64,000 nt of DNA from Sideroxydans lithotrophicus. Its GTDB lineage: Bacteria > Pseudomonadota > Gammaproteobacteria > Burkholderiales > Gallionellaceae. Each line of letters begins with the position of its first letter. Position 1 is the stretch's first letter. The notes under the pieces were generated by a model. It did no database searches. It worked only from the letters and a program-made list of their open reading frames with translations, and was not told the origin of the DNA. Location of the stretch: assembly GCA_020723185.1 (NCBI GenBank), contig DYJI01000002.1, positions 1 through 64,000 of the forward strand, in the 5' to 3' direction. The translations under genes were made by a program, and so were the position numbers. Shown one piece after another: positions 26,254 to 33,849 of this stretch.

Positions 26254-28065
26254 TTACGGCCGGTAATTCAAACCGACATAAAAGACTCGCCCCAAGGTGT
26301 TGTAGCCGTGCGCCAGCATGTAATCCTCATTGAACAAATTATCCACACGCGCATTCAAGCCCAAATGCGGGGCGAACTCCCACTGGGCAGTCAAGTTGAC
26401 CACACTATATGCGCTCAGCGTGTTCGAACCATCAATCCGGGCACCGCTTGAGTGCCACTCGCCTCCAACGCGACCGGTTTCGAAAGTGCGGGCGATAGTG
26501 AGCGTATTCAGTGTTTGCGCACGCTTTGACAGTTGCACGCCGGTTTTCGCATTCCGCGGACTTTCCAGCGTCAGCGTATTTTCGATCGCCAGCCCATTCT
26601 GCTGTACGCCATACACCAACTCCATCCCCTCGATCACGGCTTCGTCGAGATTTTCCATCGTGGAATAGCTGCTATTGGTCGCGATAAGATCGCGAATACG
26701 GTTGCGGTACAGTGATGCCTCCAGATGCAGCCCTGACTGAGAGTAATGTGCGCCCAATTCAAGGTTATGTGCACGCTCCGGTTTGAGGTTCGGATTGCCC
26801 TGATAGCCATATGAGAGCGGGTAATACATGTCATTGAAGGTCGGCGCCTTGAATGCGGCAGAGGCATTGGCCATGATGCGCCAGCTATCCGACACCTTCA
26901 ATCCATAGCCCAACAAGCCGCTATTGGCGGTGCCGAAATCCGAATAACGATCCTGACGCAGATTCGCTTGCACCTGATGCACGCCATAGTCACCCGTGTA
27001 TCCGGCGAAATAGCTGTTGCTGCTGCGAGCATCTTGAGTGAAAGCGGTGCTACCGCTCACACGCTGCTTCAACCGTTCCACGCCCAGCAACAACACACCC
27101 TGCTCGCCTGTGGCCAGCGTGTTCTGCCAGGAGAACTGGTCATTCACAGTCTTGAATTGTGAAGAACGAGCTCCATTCTTGTAGCTGGTGACGTCGTCCG
27201 CACCTTGAGCCAGCATCAACCGGCTTTGCCAAGCGGGCAGCAGTTGATCGGTCAAGCTCAGCGACCATTTCGACAAGGTGGCCTCGCTATCGTGCGTATC
27301 CGACGCAACCCCATAGGCATTGTCGTACTTCACCTTTCCCCGGCTGCCAAACAACGACACATCGATCCGGTCTGACTGATCGAACGCATACCCGGTACGC
27401 GCCGAAAAACTGGTGTTGTCGTACCCGTCCGCATCGGGGTTGGCCGAAGGGGAGACTGCTGTATTGACGGCGGATACACCGTCCGTAGCGAATTTTGACA
27501 CCCCAAGATAGAAGTTCGCATCATTCAGCTCGCCGCCGAAGGACGCACTCGCACGACGCGTGGCATGAGTGCCAAATCCTGCGCTTGCACTCGCCGCCGG
27601 CGCACCTTTGCCGCGCTTGGTGAATATCTGCACCACACCGCCGATGGCTTCCGCCCCGTACAGACTGCTGGCGTTGCCGCGCACGACTTCGATGCGATCG
27701 ATCTGATCCAGCATCAATTGATCGATGGCAGTCGCTCCTGATGTGGCCGACCCGATACGTACGCCGTCCAGCAGCACCAATGTATGGCTCGAATTGGTGC
27801 CACGCAGGAACAAGCTGCTTTGTGAACCGACGCCACCGTTCTGCGTCACTTCCACACCAGCCTGATTCCGCAGCAAGGCCGGCACATCTGCCGCCCCGGA
27901 TGCTTGGATGTCCCGCTGCGAGATGACACTGGTATGCAGCAGAGTTTTTGTGAGGTGTTGCTCGCTACGAGCAGCGGTCACTACCACTTCTTCCAGACTG
28001 TCCTGAGCAAATGCCAGGCCTGATGCCGCACACAGCAGTGCGGCGATGAGTTTATGTAGTTTCAT
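26254..28065 (-). CDS. btuB: TonB-dependent cobalamin receptor BtuB
   Basis: An outer-membrane 22-strand barrel for vitamin B12 uptake. ATG 28065 has AGGAAAA upstream and opens the signal peptide MKLHKLIAALLCAASGLAFA; the longer open frame runs back through the riboswitch and is not coding. The mature N-terminus has a TonB-box-like EEVVVTAAR, then a plug domain (TLVLLDGVRIG, IDRIEVVRGNASSLYGAEAIGGVV) and the barrel to residue 603. The C-terminus is VGLNYRP, unusual in not ending with an aromatic residue. The cobalamin assignment rests on the riboswitch and the adjacent btuM. Confidence 0.92.
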   Translation of the reverse strand: MKLHKLIAALLCAASGLAFAQDSLEEVVVTAARSEQHLTKTLLHTSVISQRDIQASGAADVPALLRNQAGVEVTQNGGVGSQSSLFLRGTNSSHTLVLLDGVRIGSATSGATAIDQLMLDQIDRIEVVRGNASSLYGAEAIGGVVQIFTKRGKGAPAASASAGFGTHATRRASASFGGELNDANFYLGVSKFATDGVSAVNTAVSPSANPDADGYDNTSFSARTGYAFDQSDRIDVSLFGSRGKVKYDNAYGVASDTHDSEATLSKWSLSLTDQLLPAWQSRLMLAQGADDVTSYKNGARSSQFKTVNDQFSWQNTLATGEQGVLLLGVERLKQRVSGSTAFTQDARSSNSYFAGYTGDYGVHQVQANLRQDRYSDFGTANSGLLGYGLKVSDSWRIMANASAAFKAPTFNDMYYPLSYGYQGNPNLKPERAHNLELGAHYSQSGLHLEASLYRNRIRDLIATNSSYSTMENLDEAVIEGMELVYGVQQNGLAIENTLTLESPRNAKTGVQLSKRAQTLNTLTIARTFETGRVGGEWHSSGARIDGSNTLSAYSVVNLTAQWEFAPHLGLNARVDNLFNEDYMLAHGYNTLGRVFYVGLNYRP

Positions 28066-28107
28066 GAGATTTTCCTGAATGTGCTCCAAGCGACCCCGTT
28101 GGAACAT

Positions 28108-28176
28108 TGAAAAAATCAGGAAATACCGAAGGCGATGAAAGATGCATCGTCCATGCGCCGCCCGCAGCATTTCCTG
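28108..28176 (-). terminator. Riboswitch expression platform, terminator-like stem
   Basis: On the minus strand CAGGAAAT (28169-28176) can pair with ATTTCCTG (28117-28124), which is followed by ATTTTTTC. An inner GGCG/CGCC pairing closes part of the 44-nt loop. It begins about 12 nt after the B12 box, the place expected for an intrinsic terminator controlled by ligand binding. Hand-folded only. Confidence 0.65.
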
Positions 28177-28179
28177 AAC

Positions 28180-28352
28180 CTCGCCCAAGGCCGGTATCCG
28201 GGCTCACAAGTCTTGATCCGCCGCCTTCCCATGCTTGCGCACAGTGGCTTACCGACAGACCCACACTTGCTTACCGTTGCGGGGGCAGCACAGGCATCAC
28301 ACCTGTTTCCCGTTTAACCGAAGGACACTCGCCCTTCGGCACCCTGGAGCGA
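28180..28352 (-). ncRNA. Cobalamin riboswitch
   Basis: On the minus strand the order is GGGTGCC, AAACGGGAA, a variable hairpin, GCTGCCCCCGCAACGGTAA, GTCGGTAAGCCACTG, GGGAAGGC and the B12 box GAGCCCGGATACCGGCC (28189-28205). These match the conserved elements of the adenosylcobalamin riboswitch class in the right order. It occupies most of the 386-bp gap between btuB (28065) and zapB (28452); the rest is its terminator-like platform and the zapB promoter. It should repress btuB and btuM when cobalamin is plentiful. Confidence 0.95.
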
Positions 28353-28415
28353 CGGGCATTGTAACAGGACAAAAATCGGCAATTCCAAAATACTTGCAAA
28401 ACATTCCGTTACCGA

Positions 28416-28445
28416 TTGACTTAACAGGGAAATAAAAACTATAGT
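28416..28445 (+). promoter_or_regulatory. Promoter of zapB-zapA
   Basis: TTGACT (28416-28421), an 18-nt spacer and TATAGT (28440-28445), followed by GCGCCC and then the zapB ATG at 28452. Transcription would start at or very near the ATG, and no Shine-Dalgarno is present, so the message may be leaderless. Confidence 0.7.
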
Positions 28446-28451
28446 GCGCCC

Positions 28452-28649
28452 ATGATCAGCGAACTGGATTCCCTTGAACAGAAACTGCAGCTGCTGGTGC
28501 AGCTCAATCAGCGTTTGCGCGACGAGAACCAGCAATTGCGTCAACATGTTGCCTCGGCTCTGAACGCACAGCGCAAGCATCAGGACAAGATCGACCAGAC
28601 AGCCTCACGCCTTGAAAGACTCCTCGAACAACTCCCCTCCGACGCCTAA
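28452..28649 (+). CDS. zapB: ZapB-like cell-division coiled-coil protein
   Basis: A 65-residue, entirely helical protein with continuous heptads (LDSLEQKLQLLVQLNQRL and on), the pattern of ZapB-type Z-ring factors and the small family often encoded before zapA in beta- and gammaproteobacteria. In E. coli ZapB links the Z ring to MatP through ZapA. Its stop codon shares one base with the zapA ATG, so they are coupled. The ZapB name rests on context and coiled-coil character, since such short helices give little sequence identity. Confidence 0.8.
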   Translation: MISELDSLEQKLQLLVQLNQRLRDENQQLRQHVASALNAQRKHQDKIDQTASRLERLLEQLPSDA

Positions 28650-28963
28650 TGAGTGAAGCCAAGACCAGTTTTCTGGATGTGAACATCCTTGACCGCGAGT
28701 TCCGCGTCGCCTGCCCGGATGATGAACGCGGCGAATTGCTGGATGCAGTCAAATACCTCGACGGCAAGATGCGCGAAATACGCGATGCGGGCAAGATCGC
28801 ATCGGTCGAACGCATCGCCATCATGGCCGCCCTCAACATCGCGCACGAGTTGCTCACCACGCGCGTCGGTGGCGGCTTTGACCTCGCGGAATTGAAGCGT
28901 AGAATGCAGGGCATGCAGGCGACCATCGATGAAGCTTTGGTCGACCAGGACCGGTTGTTTTAA
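28649..28963 (+). CDS. zapA: Cell-division protein ZapA
   Basis: ZapA bundles FtsZ filaments at midcell. The 104-residue product has the N-terminal globular part with LDVNILDREFRVACPDDER (9-27), where the I-L-x-R-x-F/Y-x-V-x-C-P motif is diagnostic, and a C-terminal coiled coil. It overlaps the zapB stop by one base. The 6S RNA follows directly, a common order in proteobacteria, and a stem-loop covers its stop codon. Confidence 0.93.
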   Translation: MSEAKTSFLDVNILDREFRVACPDDERGELLDAVKYLDGKMREIRDAGKIASVERIAIMAALNIAHELLTTRVGGGFDLAELKRRMQGMQATIDEALVDQDRLF

Positions 28964-28969
28964 CCGGTC
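28949..28969 (+). other. Stem-loop spanning the zapA stop codon
   Basis: GACCGGTT (28949-28956) pairs perfectly with AACCGGTC (28962-28969) around GTTTT. It sits between zapA and the 6S RNA 5' end. It may be a 3'-protecting or processing structure; the following bases are not a U-run. Confidence 0.5.
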
Positions 28970-28972
28970 GAC

Positions 28973-29155
28973 AGTTTGTCCCCTGCGGTGTTCGTGAGAT
29001 TCATAATTCTTTGAACCAATGAGCTAATGCTTAGGTTGCCGCCCATATAACTCGCTGTTGTGAGCATCCCCAGCGGATGCACCTGATGCGACCGGAACGC
29101 GACCCTCTTGAACCCAGGTTCAAGATATTGAGTCAACGGCACAGGCGGGGGCCTT
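28973..29155 (+). ncRNA. ssrS: 6S RNA
   Basis: 6S RNA mimics an open promoter and sequesters sigma-70 RNA polymerase. Support: position directly after zapA; a 5' CCCCTGCGGTGTTCGTGA able to pair with the 3' GGCACAGGCGGGGG; a central region with GAGCATCCCCAGCGGATGC; and the CTTGAACC-CA-GGTTCAAG hairpin (29107-29124), which matches the conserved 3' hairpin of the E. coli RNA. Ends are approximate. A terminator hairpin follows at 29164. Confidence 0.9.
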
Positions 29156-29163
29156 TATTCCAG

Positions 29164-29188
29164 TGCGATCCTTCGGGATCGCATTTTC
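29164..29188 (+). terminator. Terminator after 6S RNA
   Basis: TGCGATCC (29164-29171), a TTCG tetraloop and GGATCGCA (29176-29183), followed by TTTT. It separates the 6S RNA from the EVE-domain gene, whose ribosome-binding site begins 12 nt later. Confidence 0.9.
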
Positions 29189-29206
29189 ATTTGAAGGGAT
29201 ACTTCC

Positions 29207-29671
29207 ATGCGCTACTGGCTGATGAAATCCGAACCCTCCGATGTCAGCATCGATGACCTTGCCGCCATGAAAGACCAGACCGTAGCCTGGTACGGCGTGC
29301 GCAACTACCAGGCGCGCAATTTCATGCGCGACCAGATGAACATCGGTGATGGCGTGCTTTTCTACCACTCCAACTGCAAGGAGCCCGGTATCGCCGGCAT
29401 CGCCGAAGTGTGCAGCCCAGCCTATCCGGATGCCACACAGTTCGACCAGCACAGCAAATACTTCGATGCCAAAGCGACGCCGGAACAGCCGCGCTGGATG
29501 AACGTGGATGTGAAGCTGGTAAAGAAGATCGCGCTGATCCCGCTCGATGAACTGAGGCGGCATCCGGAGCTGGAACATATGCGCACCTTGCAGCGCGGAA
29601 ATCGTTTGTCCATCACCCCGCTCGACCCGGCGGAGTGGAAGTTCATCACTACAAAGTTGGTCAAGAACTGA
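29207..29671 (+). CDS. EVE-domain protein (thymocyte nuclear protein 1 family)
   Basis: A 154-residue single-domain EVE/PUA-like protein. EVE domains bind modified bases, and the eukaryotic THYN1 relatives bind 5-formyl/carboxyl-cytosine DNA; the bacterial role is unknown. Diagnostic motifs are the N-terminal YWLMKSEP, WYGVRNYQARNFMRD (28-42), GDGVLFYHSN (48-57) and HPELEHMRTLQRGNRLSITP. The start follows an AGGGAT box. The next gene's ATG overlaps its stop by one base. It occupies the place where many proteobacteria carry fau (ygfA) after 6S RNA. Confidence 0.93.
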   Translation: MRYWLMKSEPSDVSIDDLAAMKDQTVAWYGVRNYQARNFMRDQMNIGDGVLFYHSNCKEPGIAGIAEVCSPAYPDATQFDQHSKYFDAKATPEQPRWMNVDVKLVKKIALIPLDELRRHPELEHMRTLQRGNRLSITPLDPAEWKFITTKLVKN

Positions 29672-30468
29672 TGGAATGGTATGCCGCCTATCTGCTGTTA
29701 GGTGCAGTTGCCGGATTTCTTGCAGGGCTGTTCGGGGTGGGCGGAGGACTGGTGCTGGTGCCGGTGTTGTTGCTGATGTTCGATGCCCAGCATTTCGCGA
29801 CCGAACACATCATGCATCTTGCGCTCGGCACCTCGATGGCGACCATCCTGTTCACCTCCCTCTCCAGCATGCGCAAACACCACCAATTGGGCGCGGTGAG
29901 CTGGCAGATCGTGCGCAATATCACGCCCGGCATCCTGCTGGGTACGGCCATCGGGGCATTGACCGCCTCGAACATCCCCGCCCAGGGTCTGGGGATGTTC
30001 TTTGCGTTGTTCGTCTATTTCGCAGCAGGACAGATACTCATCGACAAGCGCCCGCATGCCGCGCGACAACTGCCCGGCTTATCCGGCATGACCGGCTTCG
30101 GCACGCTTACCGGCTGGATCAGCAGTCTGGTCTCCATCGGCGGCGGCACGCTGGTCGTCCCCTTCCTGCTCTGGTGCAATCTGCCGATACGCAACGCGAT
30201 CGGCACCGCCTCCGCCATCGGTTTCCCCATCGCTTTCGGCGGCACGTTGGGCTACATCACCGTGGGTGCCAACATCCAGACACTGCCGGCCCCGCACCTT
30301 GGTTATGTCTACCTGCCCGCCCTGTTCTGGATCGCGCTCGCCACCGTGCTCACCGCTCCGCTGGGTGCGCGGGCGGTGCATCGTCTGAATGTGGGGGTGT
30401 TGCGCAAACTGTTCGCCGGACTGCTGCTTGTTCTTGCCACCAAACTGCTGTTCAAAGTGCTGAGCTGA
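29671..30468 (+). CDS. TauE/SafE-family sulfite/anion exporter
   Basis: A 265-residue inner-membrane permease of the TauE/SafE (DUF81) family, whose characterised members export sulfite, sulfoacetate or other organosulfur anions. ATG 29671 overlaps the EVE-gene stop by one base, so it is coupled to it. There are about eight hydrophobic helices; the duplicated family motif appears as GFLAGLFGVGGGLVLVP near the N-terminus and GWISSLVSIGGGTLVVPFLLW near the middle. Substrate unknown. It converges on the AGCS symporter with a 1-bp gap. Confidence 0.9.
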   Translation: MEWYAAYLLLGAVAGFLAGLFGVGGGLVLVPVLLLMFDAQHFATEHIMHLALGTSMATILFTSLSSMRKHHQLGAVSWQIVRNITPGILLGTAIGALTASNIPAQGLGMFFALFVYFAAGQILIDKRPHAARQLPGLSGMTGFGTLTGWISSLVSIGGGTLVVPFLLWCNLPIRNAIGTASAIGFPIAFGGTLGYITVGANIQTLPAPHLGYVYLPALFWIALATVLTAPLGARAVHRLNVGVLRKLFAGLLLVLATKLLFKVLS

Positions 30469-30469
30469 T

Positions 30470-31978
30470 TCAGCGTCCCGCCTCACGATCCAGCTCGCCA
30501 CTGGAGAGCCTGGACTCGTAATCGGCCAAGGCCAGTTTCACCTTTCCGCTCAACACATACAACCCGATCAGGTTGGGAAAAGCCATGGACAGCACCAACA
30601 GGTCGGTGAAGTCCACCAGATTGGATGCGCTCGCCACCGAGGCGACGACCACGAAGCAGATGAACACCGCCTTGTACAAGAGGGAATACCGTTCGCCGAA
30701 CACATACACCCAACACCGTTCGCCGTAATACGACCAGGAGATCGCTGTACTGTAGGCGAACAGTACGACGGACAGCGCCAGTATCGAAGGGAACCAATCC
30801 GATACGGTCGCGAATGCCATAGATGTCAAAGTCGCTCCTTGGCTGGCAGCACGGATGGCCTCATACTCCGGTGCGTTATAGACGCCGGTGATGATGATCA
30901 CCAGCGCGGTCATGGTGCAGATCACCACGGTGTCAATGAACGGCTCGTACAGCGCGACCAAACCCTGGCGCACCGGGTATTTCACCGAGGCGGCGGAGTG
31001 CGCGATCGCCGCAGAACCCAGCCCGGCCTCGGAAGAGAACGCTGCGCGTTTGAACCCCTGCACGATGGCCCCCACCATGCCGCCTGCTACCGCTATCGGA
31101 GAGAAAGCTTCCGTGACGATCTTGCCCAATGCGGCCGGCACAAGCTCGGCGTTGCTGCCGATGATCCACAGACAGGCCCCCAAATAGATGATGACCATGG
31201 TCGGCACCACCGCCTCGGCCACATGCGCGATGCGGCGCAAGCCCCCGATGATCACCAGTCCGATGGCGATCGCCATCAACAAACCATATGCGATCGGCAC
31301 GTCGCGAAAGAATTCGATCTGGGTCTGCACCGCCCCCATCGACTGGCTGACCTGAAACGCACTGCCGGCCCCGAAAGAGCCGAGTATCGTGAAGATCGCA
31401 AACAGGATGGCCAGTACTTTACCGGTACGCGGCGCACCGTTCTCGGCCAATCCCTTGGAAAGGTATTCCATCGCGCCCCCCATCAAGCGGCCGTCAGGAC
31501 GGACCTCGCGGTACATCTGCGCCAGACTGGCTTCAGTGAATTTTGTACTCATGCCGAGGAAACCCGCCACGATCATCCAGAATGTCGCGCCAGGCCCACC
31601 TATGGAGATGGCGATCGCCACCCCCGCGATGTTTCCAAGTCCGACTGTGGCCGAAAGCGCGGTGGAAAGCGCCTGGAAAGAAGTGACCTCGCCCTGGTCG
31701 TCCGCAGTCCGGTACTTGCCGCGTATGACGTGGAAGGCATGGCGCATCATGCGCAGATTGACGAAGTTGAAACGCCACGTCAGGAACACCGCTGCCACGA
31801 TCAGCCAGGCAACGATCAGCGGCATGGCCGGCTCACCGGGAAAGATGTCGTAGAAGATGACTTGCGCCAACATGCCGTTGATCGAGCCGAACATCGCATC
31901 CAGACCGGATTCACTGGCCGATGCCGCCTGTGGCAACGCACACAGCAGCAGATACACCAACGCCTTATACATCTTCAT
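30470..31978 (-). CDS. Alanine/glycine:cation symporter (AGCS family)
   Basis: A 502-residue sodium-coupled amino-acid importer of the AGCS (AlsT/DagA) family with about 11 helices. ATG 31978 follows GGGGAGA and opens a signal-like hydrophobic start (MKMYKALVYLLLCALP); the open frame upstream crosses the terminator at 32.08 kb and is not coding. Family motifs include TALSATVGLGNIAGVAIAI, GGPGATFWMIVAGFLGMSTKF and FKRAAFSSEAGLGSAAIAHS. It stands alone. Confidence 0.93.
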   Translation of the reverse strand: MKMYKALVYLLLCALPQAASASESGLDAMFGSINGMLAQVIFYDIFPGEPAMPLIVAWLIVAAVFLTWRFNFVNLRMMRHAFHVIRGKYRTADDQGEVTSFQALSTALSATVGLGNIAGVAIAISIGGPGATFWMIVAGFLGMSTKFTEASLAQMYREVRPDGRLMGGAMEYLSKGLAENGAPRTGKVLAILFAIFTILGSFGAGSAFQVSQSMGAVQTQIEFFRDVPIAYGLLMAIAIGLVIIGGLRRIAHVAEAVVPTMVIIYLGACLWIIGSNAELVPAALGKIVTEAFSPIAVAGGMVGAIVQGFKRAAFSSEAGLGSAAIAHSAASVKYPVRQGLVALYEPFIDTVVICTMTALVIIITGVYNAPEYEAIRAASQGATLTSMAFATVSDWFPSILALSVVLFAYSTAISWSYYGERCWVYVFGERYSLLYKAVFICFVVVASVASASNLVDFTDLLVLSMAFPNLIGLYVLSGKVKLALADYESRLSSGELDREAGR

Positions 31979-32068
31979 TCTGTCTCCCCTCTTGTCCTTC
32001 GCCCGATTAAACCCCGAAGCGGCGGAGGACTCAAGCCTTGGATGGGCTTTCATCCGCATACTGGCAAC

Positions 32069-32096
32069 AAAAAAGCCGGCGTAAGCCGGCTTTTTT
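32069..32096. terminator. Bidirectional terminator after the cytochrome c gene
   Basis: GCCGGC (32075-32080), a GTAA loop and GCCGGC (32085-32090) with six A before and six T after. It lies 20 bp past the stop of the leftward cytochrome gene and would also stop rightward transcription. Confidence 0.9.
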
Positions 32097-32115
32097 GAAC
32101 AACAAGGACTCGTTA

Positions 32116-32430
32116 TTACAGGGCCTTGATGAAGTCGATCATTTCCTTCATGTCGGCATCGCTGACCTTCGGGTTTGCCGGCATAGGCATGGAACCCCAT
32201 GCACCGCTGCCGCCCTTCTTGATCTTTTCTGCGACCTTGTCCCAAGCTGCGGCATCGCCCTTGTACTTGGCAGCGACATCCTTCCAAGCCGGGCCAACCA
32301 CCTTCTTGTCCACCTTGTGGCAAGCGGTGCAGTTGTTCTTCTTTGCAACGGCTGGCATGTCGGTTGCCATGGCGGAACCCGCGACCATCAGACCTGCAGC
32401 AGCGATCATGCTAACGACGATAGATTTCAT
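32116..32430 (-). CDS. Periplasmic monohaem cytochrome c (c551/c552 type)
   Basis: A 104-residue class I cytochrome c carrying electrons in the periplasm. Residues 1-22 are a signal peptide (cut after AMA). The haem motif CTACH is at 34-38, followed by VGPAWKDVAAKYKGD, and the axial Met lies in WGSMPMPANP (M81 or M83). Length, GPAW and SMPMPANPKVSD resemble the Nitrosomonas/Pseudomonas c551-552 group that feeds terminal oxidases or nitrite reductase. It has its own promoter and terminator. A lipoprotein version lies just upstream. Confidence 0.94.
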   Translation of the reverse strand: MKSIVVSMIAAAGLMVAGSAMATDMPAVAKKNNCTACHKVDKKVVGPAWKDVAAKYKGDAAAWDKVAEKIKKGGSGAWGSMPMPANPKVSDADMKEMIDFIKAL

Positions 32431-32492
32431 GTTCTCTCCATATTTTTGGTTTGACTACATTTCACTACGAGCGGAGCGATTACCCCGGCCGC

Positions 32493-32520
32493 ATTCTAAA
32501 CAACCCCGCACGAATTGCAA
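32493..32520 (-). promoter_or_regulatory. Probable promoter of the periplasmic cytochrome c gene
   Basis: Minus-strand TTGCAA (32515-32520), a 16-nt spacer and TAGAAT (32493-32498), about 63 nt upstream of the start. The leader ends in a GGAGAG ribosome-binding site. Confidence 0.6.
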
Positions 32521-32571
32521 ACCACAAAGCGGTGGGCGAATAACGCCCCATTCCATGGATCGGTTGACGCT

Positions 32572-33171
32572 TCACTGCAGCTGCAGCACGAACTGCACCA
32601 GTCCGGTCAACTCCTCGTCGCTTAGCGCCGGCTGGGGAGGCATCGCGATAGTGCCCCAATCCCCCTTGCCACCTTTGCGCACTTTGACCTCCACGGCAGC
32701 TTGCGCACCCGCTTGTCCACGGTACTTTTGCGCCACGGCCCTCCAGGCAGGCCCGACCATCTTCTTGTCCAGCGCATGGCAGGCCAGACAATTCTTCTTC
32801 CTTGCCAAAGCGAGCGCAGCCTCTTCGGAAAGACGTCCTGGCGGGGCAGGCTGTGTCACGGCTGCGGGTTCCTTCACCACGAGCTGCTCCGTCTTTTCCG
32901 GCCCCGCCATCGGCACCTCCACACCCTGCGTCGGGCTGACAACGGCGGGCTTCACCGCTTCCGGCATGCGTTGTACAGGCTGGGCGACTACGGGAGCCGC
33001 CACGAGCGCGGCCTGCTCCTGCTGTGGTGCAGGTTCAGCCGGGAGCCGCATCGTCTCTTCCTGAGCGGCGGGTTTCGCATCCGCTACGGTGGGAGCAGCG
33101 GGACTTTGCTGCACATCCGGCTGACAGCCTGCGAAGACGAACAACACAGCTAACAAGCAGACTTTATTCAT
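32572..33171 (-). CDS. Membrane-anchored c-type cytochrome lipoprotein
   Basis: A 199-residue lipoprotein cytochrome. ATG 33171 has GGAG 6 nt upstream; the signal MNKVCLLAVLFVFAGC ends in a lipobox with Cys16. Residues about 20-112 are a Pro/Ala/Val/Gln-rich tether without fold, then a single haem domain with CLACH at 128-132, VGPAWRAVAQKYRG and WGTIAMPPQPALSDEE. The haem domain closely parallels the separate cytochrome at 32116-32430, so the two are probably duplicates. It is 30 bp downstream of an orphan parA and on the same strand as ilvD. The electron partner is unknown. Confidence 0.92.
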   Translation of the reverse strand: MNKVCLLAVLFVFAGCQPDVQQSPAAPTVADAKPAAQEETMRLPAEPAPQQEQAALVAAPVVAQPVQRMPEAVKPAVVSPTQGVEVPMAGPEKTEQLVVKEPAAVTQPAPPGRLSEEAALALARKKNCLACHALDKKMVGPAWRAVAQKYRGQAGAQAAVEVKVRKGGKGDWGTIAMPPQPALSDEELTGLVQFVLQLQ

Positions 33172-33201
33172 ATCCATCTCCAATCAAATGTAAATAGCGA
33201 A

Positions 33202-33825
33202 TCAGAGCACTTCGCCTTGCTCCAGCCAGTTCAGCAGGAATGGCCACTGCTCCAACTCGCGATGTGCCTGTGAGGGCGGCAGATCGAACAGCGTCTTGCC
33301 TTCAAAACCAGCGTTCACATAGGCCTGCGTCTCGCGCAGATAAGCGAGCACAGGCAAGTCCAGGCCTTTCAGGAATTGTTCCAGCGTCAGTGCTGCCCGT
33401 GTGCGCGGATCCATGCGCATGCCAACCACGCCGACGAATATCCTGCCTTTGCGGATCGCCTTCTCGTGATGCAGGGTCTCCAGAAAGTCGCGGCTGGCCT
33501 GGATATCGAACGCTGAGGGCGCGATGGGGACGATCACCCTGTGCGCCAATTTCAAAGCATGCTCCAGGTTCTTGCCGTGCAGTCCCGCCGGGGAGTCGAT
33601 CACCAGCCAATCCAGCGGCGCATCGTGCGCGCTCCCCGCTTGCATCAACTCGATACCCGGCAACTCCATCCCGCGTGCGGCGAGCCATTGCGTTGCAGAC
33701 TTCTGGCGGTCCAGGTCCAGGATGGCGACGCGTTTGCCCTGCGTTGCCAGGTAGCCCGCGATATTGGTGGAAAGCGTGGTCTTGCCGCTGCCGCCTTTCG
33801 GATTCGCAATCAGGATCGCTTTCAC
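33202..33825 (-). CDS. Orphan ParA/MinD-family ATPase
   Basis: A 207-residue P-loop ATPase with the deviant Walker A KGGSGKTT (10-17), the second Lys motif typical of ParA, Walker A' VAILDLDRQKSATQW and Walker B-like DWLVIDSPAG. There is no parB and no N-terminal DNA-binding domain, so it resembles the small ParA group (ParC/PpfA/McdA-like) that positions chemoreceptors or other cytoplasmic cargo rather than plasmids. It lies 24 bp after ilvD on the same strand. The cargo is unknown. Confidence 0.88.
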   Translation of the reverse strand: MKAILIANPKGGSGKTTLSTNIAGYLATQGKRVAILDLDRQKSATQWLAARGMELPGIELMQAGSAHDAPLDWLVIDSPAGLHGKNLEHALKLAHRVIVPIAPSAFDIQASRDFLETLHHEKAIRKGRIFVGVVGMRMDPRTRAALTLEQFLKGLDLPVLAYLRETQAYVNAGFEGKTLFDLPPSQAHRELEQWPFLLNWLEQGEVL

Positions 33826-33849
33826 GACACCCTCCCTATCACCGGTTCG

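Noticed and set aside
28066-28188. N-terminal extension of btuB to 28188
   Set aside because: The extra 41 codons overlap the riboswitch platform and displace the signal peptide.
28377-28415. Terminator or second riboswitch upstream of zapB
   Set aside because: A/T-rich sequence without a stable stem; best explained as promoter upstream region.
32000-32323. N-terminal extension of the AGCS symporter to 32323
   Set aside because: It would run through a clear bidirectional terminator and the end of the cytochrome gene; ATG 31978 has a good ribosome-binding site and signal-like start.
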